Positions 27,616 to 37,012 of a stretch of DNA of 64,000 nt are shown piece after piece; within the stretch, counting starts at the first letter, position 1, and each line of letters opens with the position of its first letter. The notes under the pieces are model-generated. The model saw only the letters and a list, made by a program, of their open reading frames with translations. It had not been told where the DNA came from and did not search any database. The DNA comes from Rhodothermales bacterium (lineage in GTDB: Bacteria > Bacteroidota > Rhodothermia > Rhodothermales > Bin80). Both the position numbers and the translations under genes were made by a program. The stretch covers positions 693,246-757,245 of the forward strand of contig CATQHT010000003.1 in NCBI GenBank assembly GCA_958296045.1, in the 5' to 3' direction.

Positions 27616-28251
27616 TTATGATGGTGGCGGAGAATCTGCTGGAGGCTCTGATTTCTTCTTGGATACTTTGGCGGGTTTAATGCGCCGGTTGAACCGATTC
27701 ATGGCGGTGCTGATGCCGTCGGTGACGTAGGTAGCGATGACCTCGGCGGCGAGCCCTAACGCCTCTTCCATCACGGGACGCTCCTCATCGGTGAATGGTG
27801 AAAGCACGAAGCGGCTCTGTTGTCCTCGCGGATAGGGACCTCGAATTCCGAGGCGAATCCGTGCGAACGCACCCGTGTTGAGCTGATCTATGATGTTCTG
27901 CACCCCATTGTGTCCGCCTGCGCTCCCCTGGGCCCGAATCCTTAACGTGCCAGGCGGCAGGTTGAGGTCGTCGGTCACGACAAGCAGGCATTCCGGCGAG
28001 AGCGACAGGCGCCGCATGAGGTGTCGCACCGCGATGCCGCTGCGATTCATGTACGTCAGCGGCTTTGCCATCACCACCGGGCGCCCTCGCAGCCGGCACC
28101 GGGCTATGAGAGACTGCGCACGCCCGTCCAGCCGAAACGCCTCCTGGCCGACCAAGAGGTCCAGGACCTCAAACCCGATGTTGTGCCTGGTGGCTTTATG
28201 CTGTGGATCCGGGTTGCCCAGGCCGACGATAAGGCGCCGCATGGCTGCCAT
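27616..28251 (-). CDS. pth: Peptidyl-tRNA hydrolase
   Basis: It releases tRNA from peptidyl-tRNAs that drop off the ribosome. The N-terminus MRRLIVGLGNP and the downstream ATRHNIGF carry the substrate-binding Asn and catalytic His of the family. KPLTYMNRSG and the loop DDLNLPPGTLRIRAQGSAGGHNG are also present. The 211-residue length exceeds the usual 190 by a Lys/Pro-rich tail. Two ATGs are possible (28251 and 28242). The first was kept because GGGAGG lies five bases before it. It is the last gene of tRNA-Gln-prs-rplY-pth, an order that recurs in FCB-group genomes. Confidence 0.94.
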   Translation of the reverse strand: MAAMRRLIVGLGNPDPQHKATRHNIGFEVLDLLVGQEAFRLDGRAQSLIARCRLRGRPVVMAKPLTYMNRSGIAVRHLMRRLSLSPECLLVVTDDLNLPPGTLRIRAQGSAGGHNGVQNIIDQLNTGAFARIRLGIRGPYPRGQQSRFVLSPFTDEERPVMEEALGLAAEVIATYVTDGISTAMNRFNRRIKPAKVSKKKSEPPADSPPPS

Positions 28252-28268
28252 GGCATCCTCCCGTCGGG

Positions 28269-28871
28269 CTATGCGTCGGGCACCAGCTCCTCGGTGTCTT
28301 CTTCTTCTTCTTCACCCACTTCCACCAGGACGCGAGGACGCTCTACCGCCATAAGTATCTGGTCTGCTGGCGCGAGAAATTTCACGTTCGGAATCTGAAG
28401 GTCCCGCACATGTATCGCGTCCCCGATCTCCACATGACTCACTTCGATATCAATCTGCGCCGGGATATGTTTGGGCAGGCAGGACACCGTGAGCTCATTG
28501 ATGGCGTAGCGTACCAAACCCCCTTGCGCTTGGCCAGCGGATGTCCCGACATAGCGGATCGGCACCGGAAGTGTGACATGCTCTCCGGCGTGCAGCACCT
28601 GAAAGTCCGCATGCATCGGACGGTCCGTGACCGGATGAAAGGCGATGTCTTTAACGATGCATTCCCAGGCTGCCTCGTCCAGTGATACGTGCACGAGGTG
28701 CGTTCTGCTTGTGTGGATCAGCGGATTCAGGCTCTTTTCTGAAGTGCTAAAGGGCACAGCATCCTGGTGTCTTCCGTACAGGATGCATGGCACCTGGCCT
28801 GTGCGGCGCAGGGCACGGGCAATGCTCTGGCCGGGCTTGCGTGCGCTGGCTGCCAGTGAAATGACGTTCAT
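28269..28871 (-). CDS. rplY: Ribosomal protein bL25 (Ctc form)
   Basis: The 200-residue CTC/TL5 form of ribosomal protein L25, which binds 5S rRNA on the large subunit. The N-terminal L25 domain contains the standard GQVPCILYGRH and DFQVLHAGEHVTLPVPI strings. The C-terminal beta domain follows (LPKHIPAQIDIEVSHVEIGDAIHVRDL). A run of acidic residues near the C-terminus (GEEEEEDTEE) is typical of the longer form. It sits 13 bp after prs and 17 bp before pth on the same strand. Confidence 0.95.
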   Translation of the reverse strand: MNVISLAASARKPGQSIARALRRTGQVPCILYGRHQDAVPFSTSEKSLNPLIHTSRTHLVHVSLDEAAWECIVKDIAFHPVTDRPMHADFQVLHAGEHVTLPVPIRYVGTSAGQAQGGLVRYAINELTVSCLPKHIPAQIDIEVSHVEIGDAIHVRDLQIPNVKFLAPADQILMAVERPRVLVEVGEEEEEDTEELVPDA

Positions 28872-28884
28872 TACGGGCTTGGAA

Positions 28885-29841
28885 TTAGGACTTGAATAGC
28901 GGTATGGGCTTGAATAGCGTTGAGATAGAGGCGTCTTCCGTGATCCGCCGGATCGCGTCCGCGAACAATTCCGCTACGCTGACCACCTGGACACGGTCCG
29001 ACTCCTGCTTCAGTGGAATGGTGTCGGACACCATCAGGCTTTCCAGTGCCGAGGCATGGATACGCTCGTAGGCGGGTCCTGAAAGCAGCGGATGTGTGCA
29101 TGCGGCGAGGATCCTCTGGGCACCTGCGCGGCGCAGCGCATTGGCCGCATTGGTCAGCGTGCCGGCCGTGTCAATAAGGTCATCGATCAGCAGCACGTTC
29201 CGGCCGCTCACGTCTCCGATTATGTTGACCACTTCCGCCTGATTCTGGCTTGGACGCCGCTTGTCTATGACGGCAAGATCCGTGTGGAGTCTACTGGCAT
29301 AGGCGCGCGCCATCTTGATGGCTCCCACATCCGGCGCCACCACGACCAGATTCTCCAGCTGCATCCGGCGAAAATAGTCCGTAAAAACGACGGAGGCATA
29401 CAAATGATCCACGGGCACGTCAAAGAATCCTTGAATCTGAGACGCGTGCAGATCCATGGTCAGCAGCCGGTCGATCCCTGCGGTGCCCAGGAGGTCAGCT
29501 ACCAGCTTGGCGGCGATGGAGACACGCGGCTGATCTTTGCGCTCCTGGCGCGCGTAGCCGAAGTATGGAACGACAGCCGTGATCTGTTTGGCGGACGCTC
29601 GTTTGGCGGCATCGATCAGGAGGAGGAGCTGCATCCAGTGATCCGCGCTCGGGTAGGTGCTCTGTATGATGAACACGTCTCGCCCGCGGATATTCTCTTC
29701 GTAGCGGCAGTAGAGTTCGCCGTCAGCGAAGGATTTGAGGGTGAGCTTACCCAGCTTCTGCCCGAAGAAGTCCGCGATGCGCTCGGCCAGTGGCAGGTTA
29801 CTGCTGCCGGCAAACAGGCCAATTGGCTGGTCAGCTGCCAT
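28885..29841 (-). CDS. prs: Ribose-phosphate pyrophosphokinase
   Basis: It makes PRPP from ribose 5-phosphate and ATP for nucleotide, His and Trp synthesis. The 318-residue product from ATG 29841 has the normal family length. The frame continues upstream through the tRNA gene, which is not credible coding sequence. Motifs seen: the ATP flexible loop FGYARQERKDQPR, the Mg-binding DLHASQIQGFFDVPVDHL, and the PRPP loop NVLLIDDLIDTAGTL. It starts 64 bp after the tRNA-Gln gene and leads rplY and pth. Confidence 0.95.
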   Translation of the reverse strand: MAADQPIGLFAGSSNLPLAERIADFFGQKLGKLTLKSFADGELYCRYEENIRGRDVFIIQSTYPSADHWMQLLLLIDAAKRASAKQITAVVPYFGYARQERKDQPRVSIAAKLVADLLGTAGIDRLLTMDLHASQIQGFFDVPVDHLYASVVFTDYFRRMQLENLVVVAPDVGAIKMARAYASRLHTDLAVIDKRRPSQNQAEVVNIIGDVSGRNVLLIDDLIDTAGTLTNAANALRRAGAQRILAACTHPLLSGPAYERIHASALESLMVSDTIPLKQESDRVQVVSVAELFADAIRRITEDASISTLFKPIPLFKS

Positions 29842-29905
29842 TGGTACGGCGTAGCAAGGCTGGATGCTTTGCCGGATGCACCCGGCCCGATGCACGCACT
29901 ATCGG

Positions 29906-29976
29906 TTGCCCGGGGAGGATTCGAACCTCCACCAACGGCTCCAAAGGCCGCTGTCCTGCCATTAGACTACCGGGCA
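29906..29976 (-). tRNA. tRNA-Gln (anticodon TTG)
   Basis: A full cloverleaf of 71 nt without encoded CCA. The acceptor TGCCCGG pairs with CCGGGCA. The anticodon stem GCGGC/GCCGT encloses loop CTTTGGA, giving anticodon TTG. The T-arm is GGAGG-TTCGAAT-CCTCC. Confidence 0.93.
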
Positions 29977-30111
29977 AGGGGGATTGCGAACGGTGTGCAC
30001 GAAGTGCAAGCGCAAAGGGGTGCATAGGGCTGCGGTTTGCGGGACGGCGTAAACGAATCGGCCCGGCGATTGTTTAGCGTAGTCAAGCGCGCCTCACCAT
30101 TGGAGCCGATC

Positions 30112-30873
30112 ATGAAGTCAGAGCCGATCATCGGAGTTGTGGGCGGGATGGGTCCATACGCCGGGCTTGACCTGGTCAGCAAAATATTTGGTGAAACCGT
30201 TGCCGCAACCGACCAGGAGCATCTGCCTGTGGCGCTCCTTTCCTACGGGCACAGGATCCCTGACCGCACCGCGTACGTGCTCGGTCGGGTGCCGGACAAC
30301 CCCGGCACGGCCATCGCCGATGTGCTTGTTGCGCTGGAGTCGTTGGGTGCCACGGTGGCAGGCATGCCATGCAACTCTGCGCATATGCCACCGATTTTTG
30401 ATGCGCTGACGCGCCGCCTGCGCGCCGGGGGTCACAGTATTCGCCTGCTGCACCTGATAGGCGAGACGATCCGCTATGTGCGCGACGCGCTGCCTGGGAT
30501 CCGCAAGGTGGGGCCGCTTTCCACTTTGGGATCATTTAGGCTGGGGCTCTATGAAAAGGCGATCCGGGCAGCCGGTTTTAAGCCCATCATGCCGAGCGTG
30601 GCGGTGCAAACGGATCTGGTGGACCGGGCCATCTATGACCCTTCCTTCGGTATCAAGGCGCATTCGGCACCGGTCACCGCTCGTGCTACCGCCATGGTGC
30701 TGGAATCTATGGAGCATTTGCGTCAGCGCGGCGCAGAGGCCATCATTTTGGGCTGCACCGAGTTGCCGCTGGCGGTGGAGGTCCCCAGTGGCGGCACGGT
30801 CATTGACCCCGCGCGCGCGCTGGCTAGGGCTCTTATTCGGGAGACGTATCCCGGCAAGCTCCGTCCCCTGTAG
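30112..30873 (+). CDS. Aspartate/glutamate racemase family protein
   Basis: A 253-residue cofactor-independent racemase of the Asp/Glu racemase family. The start MKSEPIIGVVGGMGPYAG is the standard family opening; the frame is open 25 codons further up but lacks homology-like sequence. Both catalytic Cys regions are present: MPCNSAH in the first half and LGCTELPL in the second, so the enzyme should be active. It is longer than a typical aspartate racemase by about 20 residues. It lies 92 bp before a sodium:solute symporter on the same strand, suggesting an uptake-plus-racemisation pair, but the substrate is unknown. Confidence 0.85.
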   Translation: MKSEPIIGVVGGMGPYAGLDLVSKIFGETVAATDQEHLPVALLSYGHRIPDRTAYVLGRVPDNPGTAIADVLVALESLGATVAGMPCNSAHMPPIFDALTRRLRAGGHSIRLLHLIGETIRYVRDALPGIRKVGPLSTLGSFRLGLYEKAIRAAGFKPIMPSVAVQTDLVDRAIYDPSFGIKAHSAPVTARATAMVLESMEHLRQRGAEAIILGCTELPLAVEVPSGGTVIDPARALARALIRETYPGKLRPL

Positions 30874-30965
30874 GTCAGGCGCCAACGTCCTCTTGGAGGC
30901 TGGCATCCGTTGCGTACTTTACGTGGTACATCCTGCAATCACGCCGCTATGAGGAGGACCTGCCT

Positions 30966-32777
30966 GTGACACCATTTGACTGGGCGCTGATAGGGACGTA
31001 TCTCCTATTCACGCTGGTCCTTGCGCTGTATTTCCGGCGCCGCGCGGTCCGGGACACGTCGGAATATTTTCTTGGCGGCCGCAACATGCCTTGGTGGCTT
31101 GCTGGCACCAGTATGGTGGCCACCACCTTCGCTGCGGACACGCCACTAGCCGTTACGGAGCTCGTCGCTAAGAGCGGCATTGCTGGCAACTGGCTTTGGT
31201 GGAGCTTTGCGTTTGGTGGCATGTGCACCGTGATATTTTTCGCGCGTCTGTGGCGCCGCAGCGGCATTCAGACGGATGTCGAATTCGTGGAGCTCCGCTA
31301 CAGTGGCCGGCCAGCGGCTTGGTTGCGCGGCATCAAGGCAGTGTATTTCGGCTTGGTGATGAACATTGTCATCATCGGCTGGGTGTCGCTGGCGATGGAG
31401 ACCGTGATTAAGGTGTTATTTCCAGAGCTGACGCTATTCGGGCAGCAGTCGTTTGCTGTGGTGGGCCTGGAGGTGAGTAGTGCCCTCGTCCTGGTCAGTC
31501 TTCTAGTTGTACTGGTGTCTGTCTATGCGCTTCTGGCTGGGCTCTGGGGTGTGGTGGTGACGGATGCATTCCAGTTTTTTCTGGCGATGGCTGGCTCCAT
31601 CATTATGGCTGTACTTGTGCTGCAGCACCCGGATGTGGGCGGCATCTCCGGGCTCCGGGCGCAGCTGCCTGCCAGCACCTTCAACTTCCTGCCATCATTG
31701 GGAGGTGCGGCAGAGGGTGCTGCGGCGTTCGCGTTGACGGTGCCCGCGTTTGTAGCCTTTATCGGCATCCAGTGGTGGTCGAGCTGGTATCCGGGTTCTG
31801 AGCCGGGCGGCGGCGGCTACATTGCGCAGCGCATGATGAGCGCCAAAGATGAGCGTCACTCGCTTTTGGCCACTTTGGCGTATACGCTGGCCCACTACTG
31901 TGTCCGTCCCTGGCCGTGGATTATTGTGGCTCTGGCTTCGCTCGTGCTGTACCCGGACCTGGCCGACACCCGGGAGGGCTTCGTCCTGGTGATGCGCGAC
32001 GTGTTGCCCGCTGGGCTGTTGGGGTTGGTGCTGGCGGCTTTCTTGGCAGCGTTTATGAGTACGGTTTCTACACAGCTCAATTGGGGGGTTTCCTACTTGG
32101 TGCATGATGGTTGGCGCCGCTTTGTGGCACGTAACCGTTCGGAGCGTTACTACGTCATGGTATCTCGTGTGCTCACCTTTGTGCTTGGCATAATCAGCAT
32201 ATGGGTCGCCACGCAGCTGGATTCTATCAGCGGCGCTTGGCAGCTTATTCTGACCGCATCTGCGGGTCTGGGTATGGTGTTGATTTTCCGCTGGTACTGG
32301 TGGCGCATCAGCGCATGGAGTGAGCTCGCTGCCACGCTCACCCCGATAGCTCTGGTTTTGCTGGAGCTGTTTGGTGTCCCGGTGCCGGGTCTGAGTGCGG
32401 GGTTTCCGACGAGCCTATTTGTTGTCGTCAGTGCATCGACCGTGATCTGGCTCTTGGTCACCTTTTTGACGCGTCCGACGCCTCGGCCGGTGTTAGACGC
32501 ATTCTACCGGCTGGTACGTCCTGCCGGGCCTGGCTGGCGCCCCTTTGCCTCCCGGCACCCGGACATCCGGCCCACGGCGCGCATCCTGGTATTATGTCGG
32601 CGGTGGATTACGGGCGTGGTGCTGATTTTCGCTACGCTGTTTGGCACCGGGCACGTCATCTTGCAGAACGCGGCATCGGCCACCTGGCTGGTCCCTGTCG
32701 CTATTGCCGCAGGGGCATTCCTGTGGTGGGACCTGCGCCCCCGGGGCAGCACCGCATCAAGCCCTCCATCCGGCTGA
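30966..32777 (+). CDS. Sodium:solute symporter (SSS family)
   Basis: A 603-residue integral membrane transporter with about 13-14 predicted helices. It drives uptake of an organic solute with Na+. Family signs: DTSEYFLGGRNMPWWLAGTSMVATTFAADTPLAVTELV at the first helices and a long C-terminal extension. The start is GTG 30966, with GAGGAGG eight bases upstream (30951-30957), one of the few clear Shine-Dalgarno sites in the window. A paralogue of equal length lies at 58479. It follows the racemase gene and may be co-transcribed. The solute (sugar, amino acid or polyol) is not readable from the sequence. Confidence 0.9.
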   Translation: MTPFDWALIGTYLLFTLVLALYFRRRAVRDTSEYFLGGRNMPWWLAGTSMVATTFAADTPLAVTELVAKSGIAGNWLWWSFAFGGMCTVIFFARLWRRSGIQTDVEFVELRYSGRPAAWLRGIKAVYFGLVMNIVIIGWVSLAMETVIKVLFPELTLFGQQSFAVVGLEVSSALVLVSLLVVLVSVYALLAGLWGVVVTDAFQFFLAMAGSIIMAVLVLQHPDVGGISGLRAQLPASTFNFLPSLGGAAEGAAAFALTVPAFVAFIGIQWWSSWYPGSEPGGGGYIAQRMMSAKDERHSLLATLAYTLAHYCVRPWPWIIVALASLVLYPDLADTREGFVLVMRDVLPAGLLGLVLAAFLAAFMSTVSTQLNWGVSYLVHDGWRRFVARNRSERYYVMVSRVLTFVLGIISIWVATQLDSISGAWQLILTASAGLGMVLIFRWYWWRISAWSELAATLTPIALVLLELFGVPVPGLSAGFPTSLFVVVSASTVIWLLVTFLTRPTPRPVLDAFYRLVRPAGPGWRPFASRHPDIRPTARILVLCRRWITGVVLIFATLFGTGHVILQNAASATWLVPVAIAAGAFLWWDLRPRGSTASSPPSG

Positions 32778-33129
32778 TGTCGACGCCATCGTGATCCATT
32801 TCTGCAACGGCATGCAGCGGGGCGGCGGTAGCGTTCAGAAGCAGCGGCTCCTGCTCCGCCTCCGGCACGGTATCCGTCCGAAAGTCTGCATATTGAACAG
32901 GAAGTGTTATTTCCTAGCCTGAAGCCGATAAACGGCGCCAAAGAACCACCTCCGCGCTGCTCCAATCAGCTGGATTGCGCTCAGTTAACCGACATTCCGG
33001 GCGGATACCCTAATGCAATACCCAGGCAGACCAACGGTCTGATTGGGCGTGTCGTCAGGAGTAAGTCGGTGTGCTCAGCAACGTACCCGTCGTGCCAGTG
33101 GCTCAGCGCATGCGCGTTCCCTGAATACA
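32778..33129. other. Intergenic region between symporter and RM gene
   Basis: No gene is recognised. It contains dispersed-repeat copy 2 (32871-32921), which sits on the left of the MmeI-type gene and is inverted relative to copy 3 on its right. Confidence 0.4.
32871..32921 (-). repeat. Dispersed ~50-bp repeat, copy 2
   Basis: Read on the minus strand it contains CCTGTTCAATATGCAGACTT then TCGGACGGATA, almost identical to the second half of copy 1. It faces away from the RM gene, as copy 3 does on the other side. Confidence 0.6.
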
Positions 33130-35949
33130 CTACTTACCCTGGCCGAATAGCGGATCGGCGACGCCTGGCGGCGTGCACATTTTCTCGTAAAGTATGAACA
33201 GGTGCTCGATTCTTTCCCTGTCGGAGTCAAAAGACCTGGACCTGTACAGGCGATCCACAGCCCGGTCAAGCTTTCGGTGCGCGAGCCTCAGGCTGCTCGG
33301 CATCGACTCTGGATCGTACAAATGCTCCAGCGCCGCTTGGGGATGAGCAGCACGGGCTTCCAGCACGGATTTCGCCAGGGACACCAGCGTAAGATTCTCT
33401 GCTTCGCTCCTGCTGAAGTCGGGTGGGCTGGGAAAAGTGTTGTAAACGATGCCAATCGAGTATCTATACCCGCTCCCCAACCGACCGGCCACATTGCGGA
33501 TCCAAGTCATATGCATGGCCGATGTGAGCAGCGCGAAATCAATCAACGAAGCACCCTGCAGGACCAGCAATGCATCACTCGGAATTGCAGGAGACTCCAG
33601 CCATCCGATAGGAACGTACTGGCGCTTCTCCGTGCTAGTCTTCGGAATAACCAGAAATGGCGTAGTCGGAATCACGTTGATATGGTACTTTCTTGGCACC
33701 TCCGCCAACTTCCGCGTCGATGCGGCCTTGCTGGACAATCGAAAAGTTCGCACGGCTTGCATGCGCTTCTTTACGTGTGGCAGGCGGCTCAGAAGTTGGG
33801 GCGCAGCATCGTGCAAGGCCAAAATCCAGCGCTCCTGGCCAGATAAAAACTCCCTCGCACCTACAAACGGTCGCAAGAGCCCGTGCGCTCCAGGCTCTAA
33901 TTCCAGAAACGCACGGCGCTGTTTCGGGGTAAATATGTAATGGCCTTTGTCGATCGGCTTTGACCCGATGATGAGCTTGGGCAGACTGTTGATCGGTCTT
34001 CGAGCCTCGACAACCGTAAGGTGAGGGTTGCGCAGCAGCCCCGCGCCAATCAGGTAAGGACTGATGGCACGGTGGCTGCTTGCTTCTGGCTCACCTTCTA
34101 TATCGGGATAGCTGAAAAGTAACCGCGACGCCCGCGCCCGTCCACGTTTCTCGACTTCGCGCTTCTGAAGTCCAACGATGACGACATGCACATGCGCCGC
34201 ACCGCGCGCAGCAGACCGCCACCGGAAGGCCTGATGCGCAAAGCATATCTCGAGCTCGAATCGGTCAAATAGCAACGGCCACAGCTGCCCGACTTGTTGA
34301 CCCTGCACGATGGAACTAGTCGCCACAAAGCCGATGCGCGCACTTCCGCTCTGCACGTATGCACCGGCCTTGATGAACCACGCCGTAACGTAATCGAGGG
34401 TACCCTTCCGCCCTTTTAGGGCAGCGATACGGTGCACCTGAGCCCGCTGTTTGACCGACTGTAGCTTCGCACCCGCAAACGGCGGGTTACCCAACACGAC
34501 CGTACATTCCTCGGCGGGCAAGACTTCTGACCAGTCCTGCTCCAGTGCGTCACCATGGACGATATTCGGCGATGCATTCAATGGAATCCGCACGAAGGAC
34601 TGGCCGAATTCCTGGCTCACAAGGTTGTTCATTATGTGATCCATCATCCACAACGCCGTTTCGGCGACGCGTACCGGAAACTCGCTGATTTCAATACCGA
34701 AAAACTGATCTACATCTACGATAGATAGGCTCCACCGTATATCAATCCCGCGCTGCCCCTGCATACCGCGGGCGGCCAACAGCTCCCGCGACACGTCAAG
34801 CTCCAAAAGGCGTAACTCGCGATACGCAATGACGAGAAAATTCCCGCAGCCACAGGCAGGATCGAGGAAACGCAGACTCCGCAATTTGCGCTGAAAACGC
34901 TCTAGTTCCACCGTACGCCGGGTATCGCGCCGATCTCTTAGCCTGTCAAACTCGGCACGCAGTCCATCCATAACCAAGGGTCCAATAACCTTCAGAATGT
35001 CTTGCTCTGAAGTATAATGAGCACCTTGCGCACGTCGCAGAACAGGATCCATCACGGACTGAAACAGCGCACCAAAAATCGCTGGTGAAATGGCGGACCA
35101 GTCAAATCTGCAGGCCTCCAGCAGGAGCTGGCGCATCTTCGCGTCAAACGACGGGATGCGCAGCGGGCCTGCGAACAATTCGCCGTCCACATACGGAAAG
35201 CGATTCAGCTCCTCGTCAAGCGCGGCCTGCCGCGTTTCTATGGGCTCATCCAACGTTTGAAACAACAGGGCAAGCCATGTGCCCAAGTCCGCCCCATCCT
35301 CACTCGTTCTCTCTTCAATCAGCTCCTGGAATGCACCGCGTTGTGCAAAGACCCCTGTATCGTCTCCAAACAAGCAGAACACGATGCGCACCAGAAACAC
35401 CGCCAGGTCGTGCCCGCTGTAGCCGGCGGCAGCCAAGCTGTCGTACAGCTTCCCGACCAGTTCCGCAGCTTTGATGTTCGCAGGGTCCTCGTCTTGGAAC
35501 GACCGTCTCTGCAAGCCGAGCATGAAGCCAAAGGCTTCCACATGCTCGGGAAACTCGGCCAAGGTAAACGCGGTAACCTTGCGCTCCGCCAAGTCATGAA
35601 GTTCAAAGAGCTGGAAGTCGCTTACCAGGATGTACTGGGGGCGCTCATGCTCGGCCAATGCATCGAAATACTCCCCCGCCTGATCATAGGCACGCGACAG
35701 ACTGCGACCCGCGCTCTTTTGCTCCACTATCAGCGTGCCCGGCCAAAACAGATCGATGTACCCACTCCCAGAGCCGAGCTTGGCTACATGCTGCTCATAG
35801 CGCGCAACCGACCGACGCTGTATCCCAAAGACCTGAAAAAGCTCGTTGTAAAAGCTCTGGGCCTCCCCTCGCTCGTAGGCCGCATCCTTCCATGTTCGCA
35901 CAAATCCGTGGGCACGGATGCGAATCTCATTCCATGATAGCCGAGGCAC
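33130..35949 (-). CDS. MmeI-type (type IIL) restriction-modification enzyme
   Basis: A single 939-residue chain that both cuts and methylates DNA. The N-terminal nuclease has the D-x9-ExK motif of MmeI (Asp66, Glu76, Lys78 in YIDLFWPGTLIVEQK). A helical connector leads to an adenine methyltransferase domain with AdoMet motif I LDPACGCGNF (362-371) and motif IV NPPF (488-491). The C-terminal third is the likely target-recognition domain. These enzymes usually methylate one strand and cut about 20 bp from the site. No separate methylase or specificity gene is adjacent, consistent with the single-gene format. It stands alone on the minus strand between inverted repeat copies, suggesting horizontal mobility. 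Confidence 0.92.
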   Translation of the reverse strand: MPRLSWNEIRIRAHGFVRTWKDAAYERGEAQSFYNELFQVFGIQRRSVARYEQHVAKLGSGSGYIDLFWPGTLIVEQKSAGRSLSRAYDQAGEYFDALAEHERPQYILVSDFQLFELHDLAERKVTAFTLAEFPEHVEAFGFMLGLQRRSFQDEDPANIKAAELVGKLYDSLAAAGYSGHDLAVFLVRIVFCLFGDDTGVFAQRGAFQELIEERTSEDGADLGTWLALLFQTLDEPIETRQAALDEELNRFPYVDGELFAGPLRIPSFDAKMRQLLLEACRFDWSAISPAIFGALFQSVMDPVLRRAQGAHYTSEQDILKVIGPLVMDGLRAEFDRLRDRRDTRRTVELERFQRKLRSLRFLDPACGCGNFLVIAYRELRLLELDVSRELLAARGMQGQRGIDIRWSLSIVDVDQFFGIEISEFPVRVAETALWMMDHIMNNLVSQEFGQSFVRIPLNASPNIVHGDALEQDWSEVLPAEECTVVLGNPPFAGAKLQSVKQRAQVHRIAALKGRKGTLDYVTAWFIKAGAYVQSGSARIGFVATSSIVQGQQVGQLWPLLFDRFELEICFAHQAFRWRSAARGAAHVHVVIVGLQKREVEKRGRARASRLLFSYPDIEGEPEASSHRAISPYLIGAGLLRNPHLTVVEARRPINSLPKLIIGSKPIDKGHYIFTPKQRRAFLELEPGAHGLLRPFVGAREFLSGQERWILALHDAAPQLLSRLPHVKKRMQAVRTFRLSSKAASTRKLAEVPRKYHINVIPTTPFLVIPKTSTEKRQYVPIGWLESPAIPSDALLVLQGASLIDFALLTSAMHMTWIRNVAGRLGSGYRYSIGIVYNTFPSPPDFSRSEAENLTLVSLAKSVLEARAAHPQAALEHLYDPESMPSSLRLAHRKLDRAVDRLYRSRSFDSDRERIEHLFILYEKMCTPPGVADPLFGQGK

Positions 35950-36622
35950 CTGCAGTATCAGTTCTGTGTTTCGGTCACGTTCCCGGCTGGACCTGGCTCC
36001 TTGTGCCTATAAAGGTCCGCTGGAGTTCCGATCTGCAAAAATACCCCGTTGCGCCATCAAAATGTGCGACTCTTTCAGTGCTTAACCCAAAGGACAACTG
36101 GGCCCGGAATGATCCTTGCGGTGTCAGCTCTAGATGGTTGGCAACACCCGTCTGACAGGCCGGGAGGAGCCGGATGCGTGGAGACGCGCACGTCTGGATC
36201 TGTGAGAGCTTGGGGATGCGTTTCCCCCCGGCTACTCGACTCCCGCCAGGTCGGGCAATAATTCTACCTGAGCAATATGCAAACCCTCCGATCCGGCATG
36301 AGCTCCGCCCTTGGCATCTGTTGCCATTCGGGTTCCGGCAGCGATTCCACGATCTGGAGTGGTTCCATGCTAACGCGAACAACGCTTACCAGAAGCCTGA
36401 GCGGATATGCCGGGTGGTTCATCGGTTCCACTGCGTAGCGGTTGGCGTCGTCAACGATGCTGCATATTCCGCCGAATCGAGGGGTGCTGTCCGCAGCTAC
36501 GCGTGGCCTCGCTGTTAAGCCCACCAGGTCCCCCGCGTCCGCAGCGTGCCCTGCTTGGATTCAAGGCACCACGGCGCTGCTCTATCGTTCCACTGTGCTG
36601 AGCCGTAACTGTGTGAGAGAGC
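35950..36622. other. Intergenic region between RM gene and GroES-like gene
   Basis: About 670 bp without a convincing gene. It holds dispersed-repeat copy 3 (36247-36296) and presumably the promoters of both flanking genes. Open frames on either strand look compositionally random. Confidence 0.4.
36247..36296 (+). repeat. Dispersed ~50-bp repeat, copy 3
   Basis: It contains AGGTCGGGCAATAATTCTAC and CTGAGCAATATGCA, matching copy 1 over the first 28 bases with only a few changes. The tail is more diverged (CCTCCGATCCGG in place of CTTTCGGACGG). Confidence 0.6.
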
Positions 36623-37012
36623 ATGCCTGAGCTAATCATTGTCGGAGACCGCGTCCTTATCCGGCCGGAAGACGGAGAACAACTCACCAAGTCTGGACTC
36701 GTGCTGCCAGCTACCGTGGCCGAGCGAGAAAGGGTCGGCTTCGGAAGAGTCGAAAGCGTCGGCCCTGGACACCTCACCCCCAACCCGGAATTCGCCGAAG
36801 GCGAATCCTGGAAACCCACCGCAAACGCGGTGCGCTACCTACCGCTGCAGGCCAAAGAAGGCGACTTCGCCTACTTTATACGTAAAGAGTCTATTGAGCT
36901 GACCTATCAGGAGCGCAAATACCTGATCATGCCGCATCACGCCATCCTGGCGCTGGTGCGACCCACCCACGCCGACATCCTCGGAGAGCTGCTAGAAGGC
37001 GACCCCGACTAA
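36623..37012 (+). CDS. GroES-like co-chaperonin domain protein
   Basis: A 129-residue protein with the chaperonin-10 fold. It opens IIVGDRVLIRPEDGEQLTKSGLVLP, in which SGLVLP matches the GroEL-contacting mobile loop (normally GGIVLP). It then continues through GRVESVGPG and ends in an acidic tail. At 129 residues it is about 30 longer than normal GroES, due to an insertion with EFAEGESWKPTANAV and a C-terminal extension. No groEL is adjacent, so it may be a specialised paralogue rather than the main GroES. Its stop codon overlaps that of the convergent acyl-CoA synthetase by four bases. Confidence 0.8.
   Translation: MPELIIVGDRVLIRPEDGEQLTKSGLVLPATVAERERVGFGRVESVGPGHLTPNPEFAEGESWKPTANAVRYLPLQAKEGDFAYFIRKESIELTYQERKYLIMPHHAILALVRPTHADILGELLEGDPD

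Noticed and set aside
30874-30965. Hairpin between racemase and symporter as terminator
   Set aside because: The stem is imperfect (8 of 10 pairs) and no T-run follows, so it was not listed.
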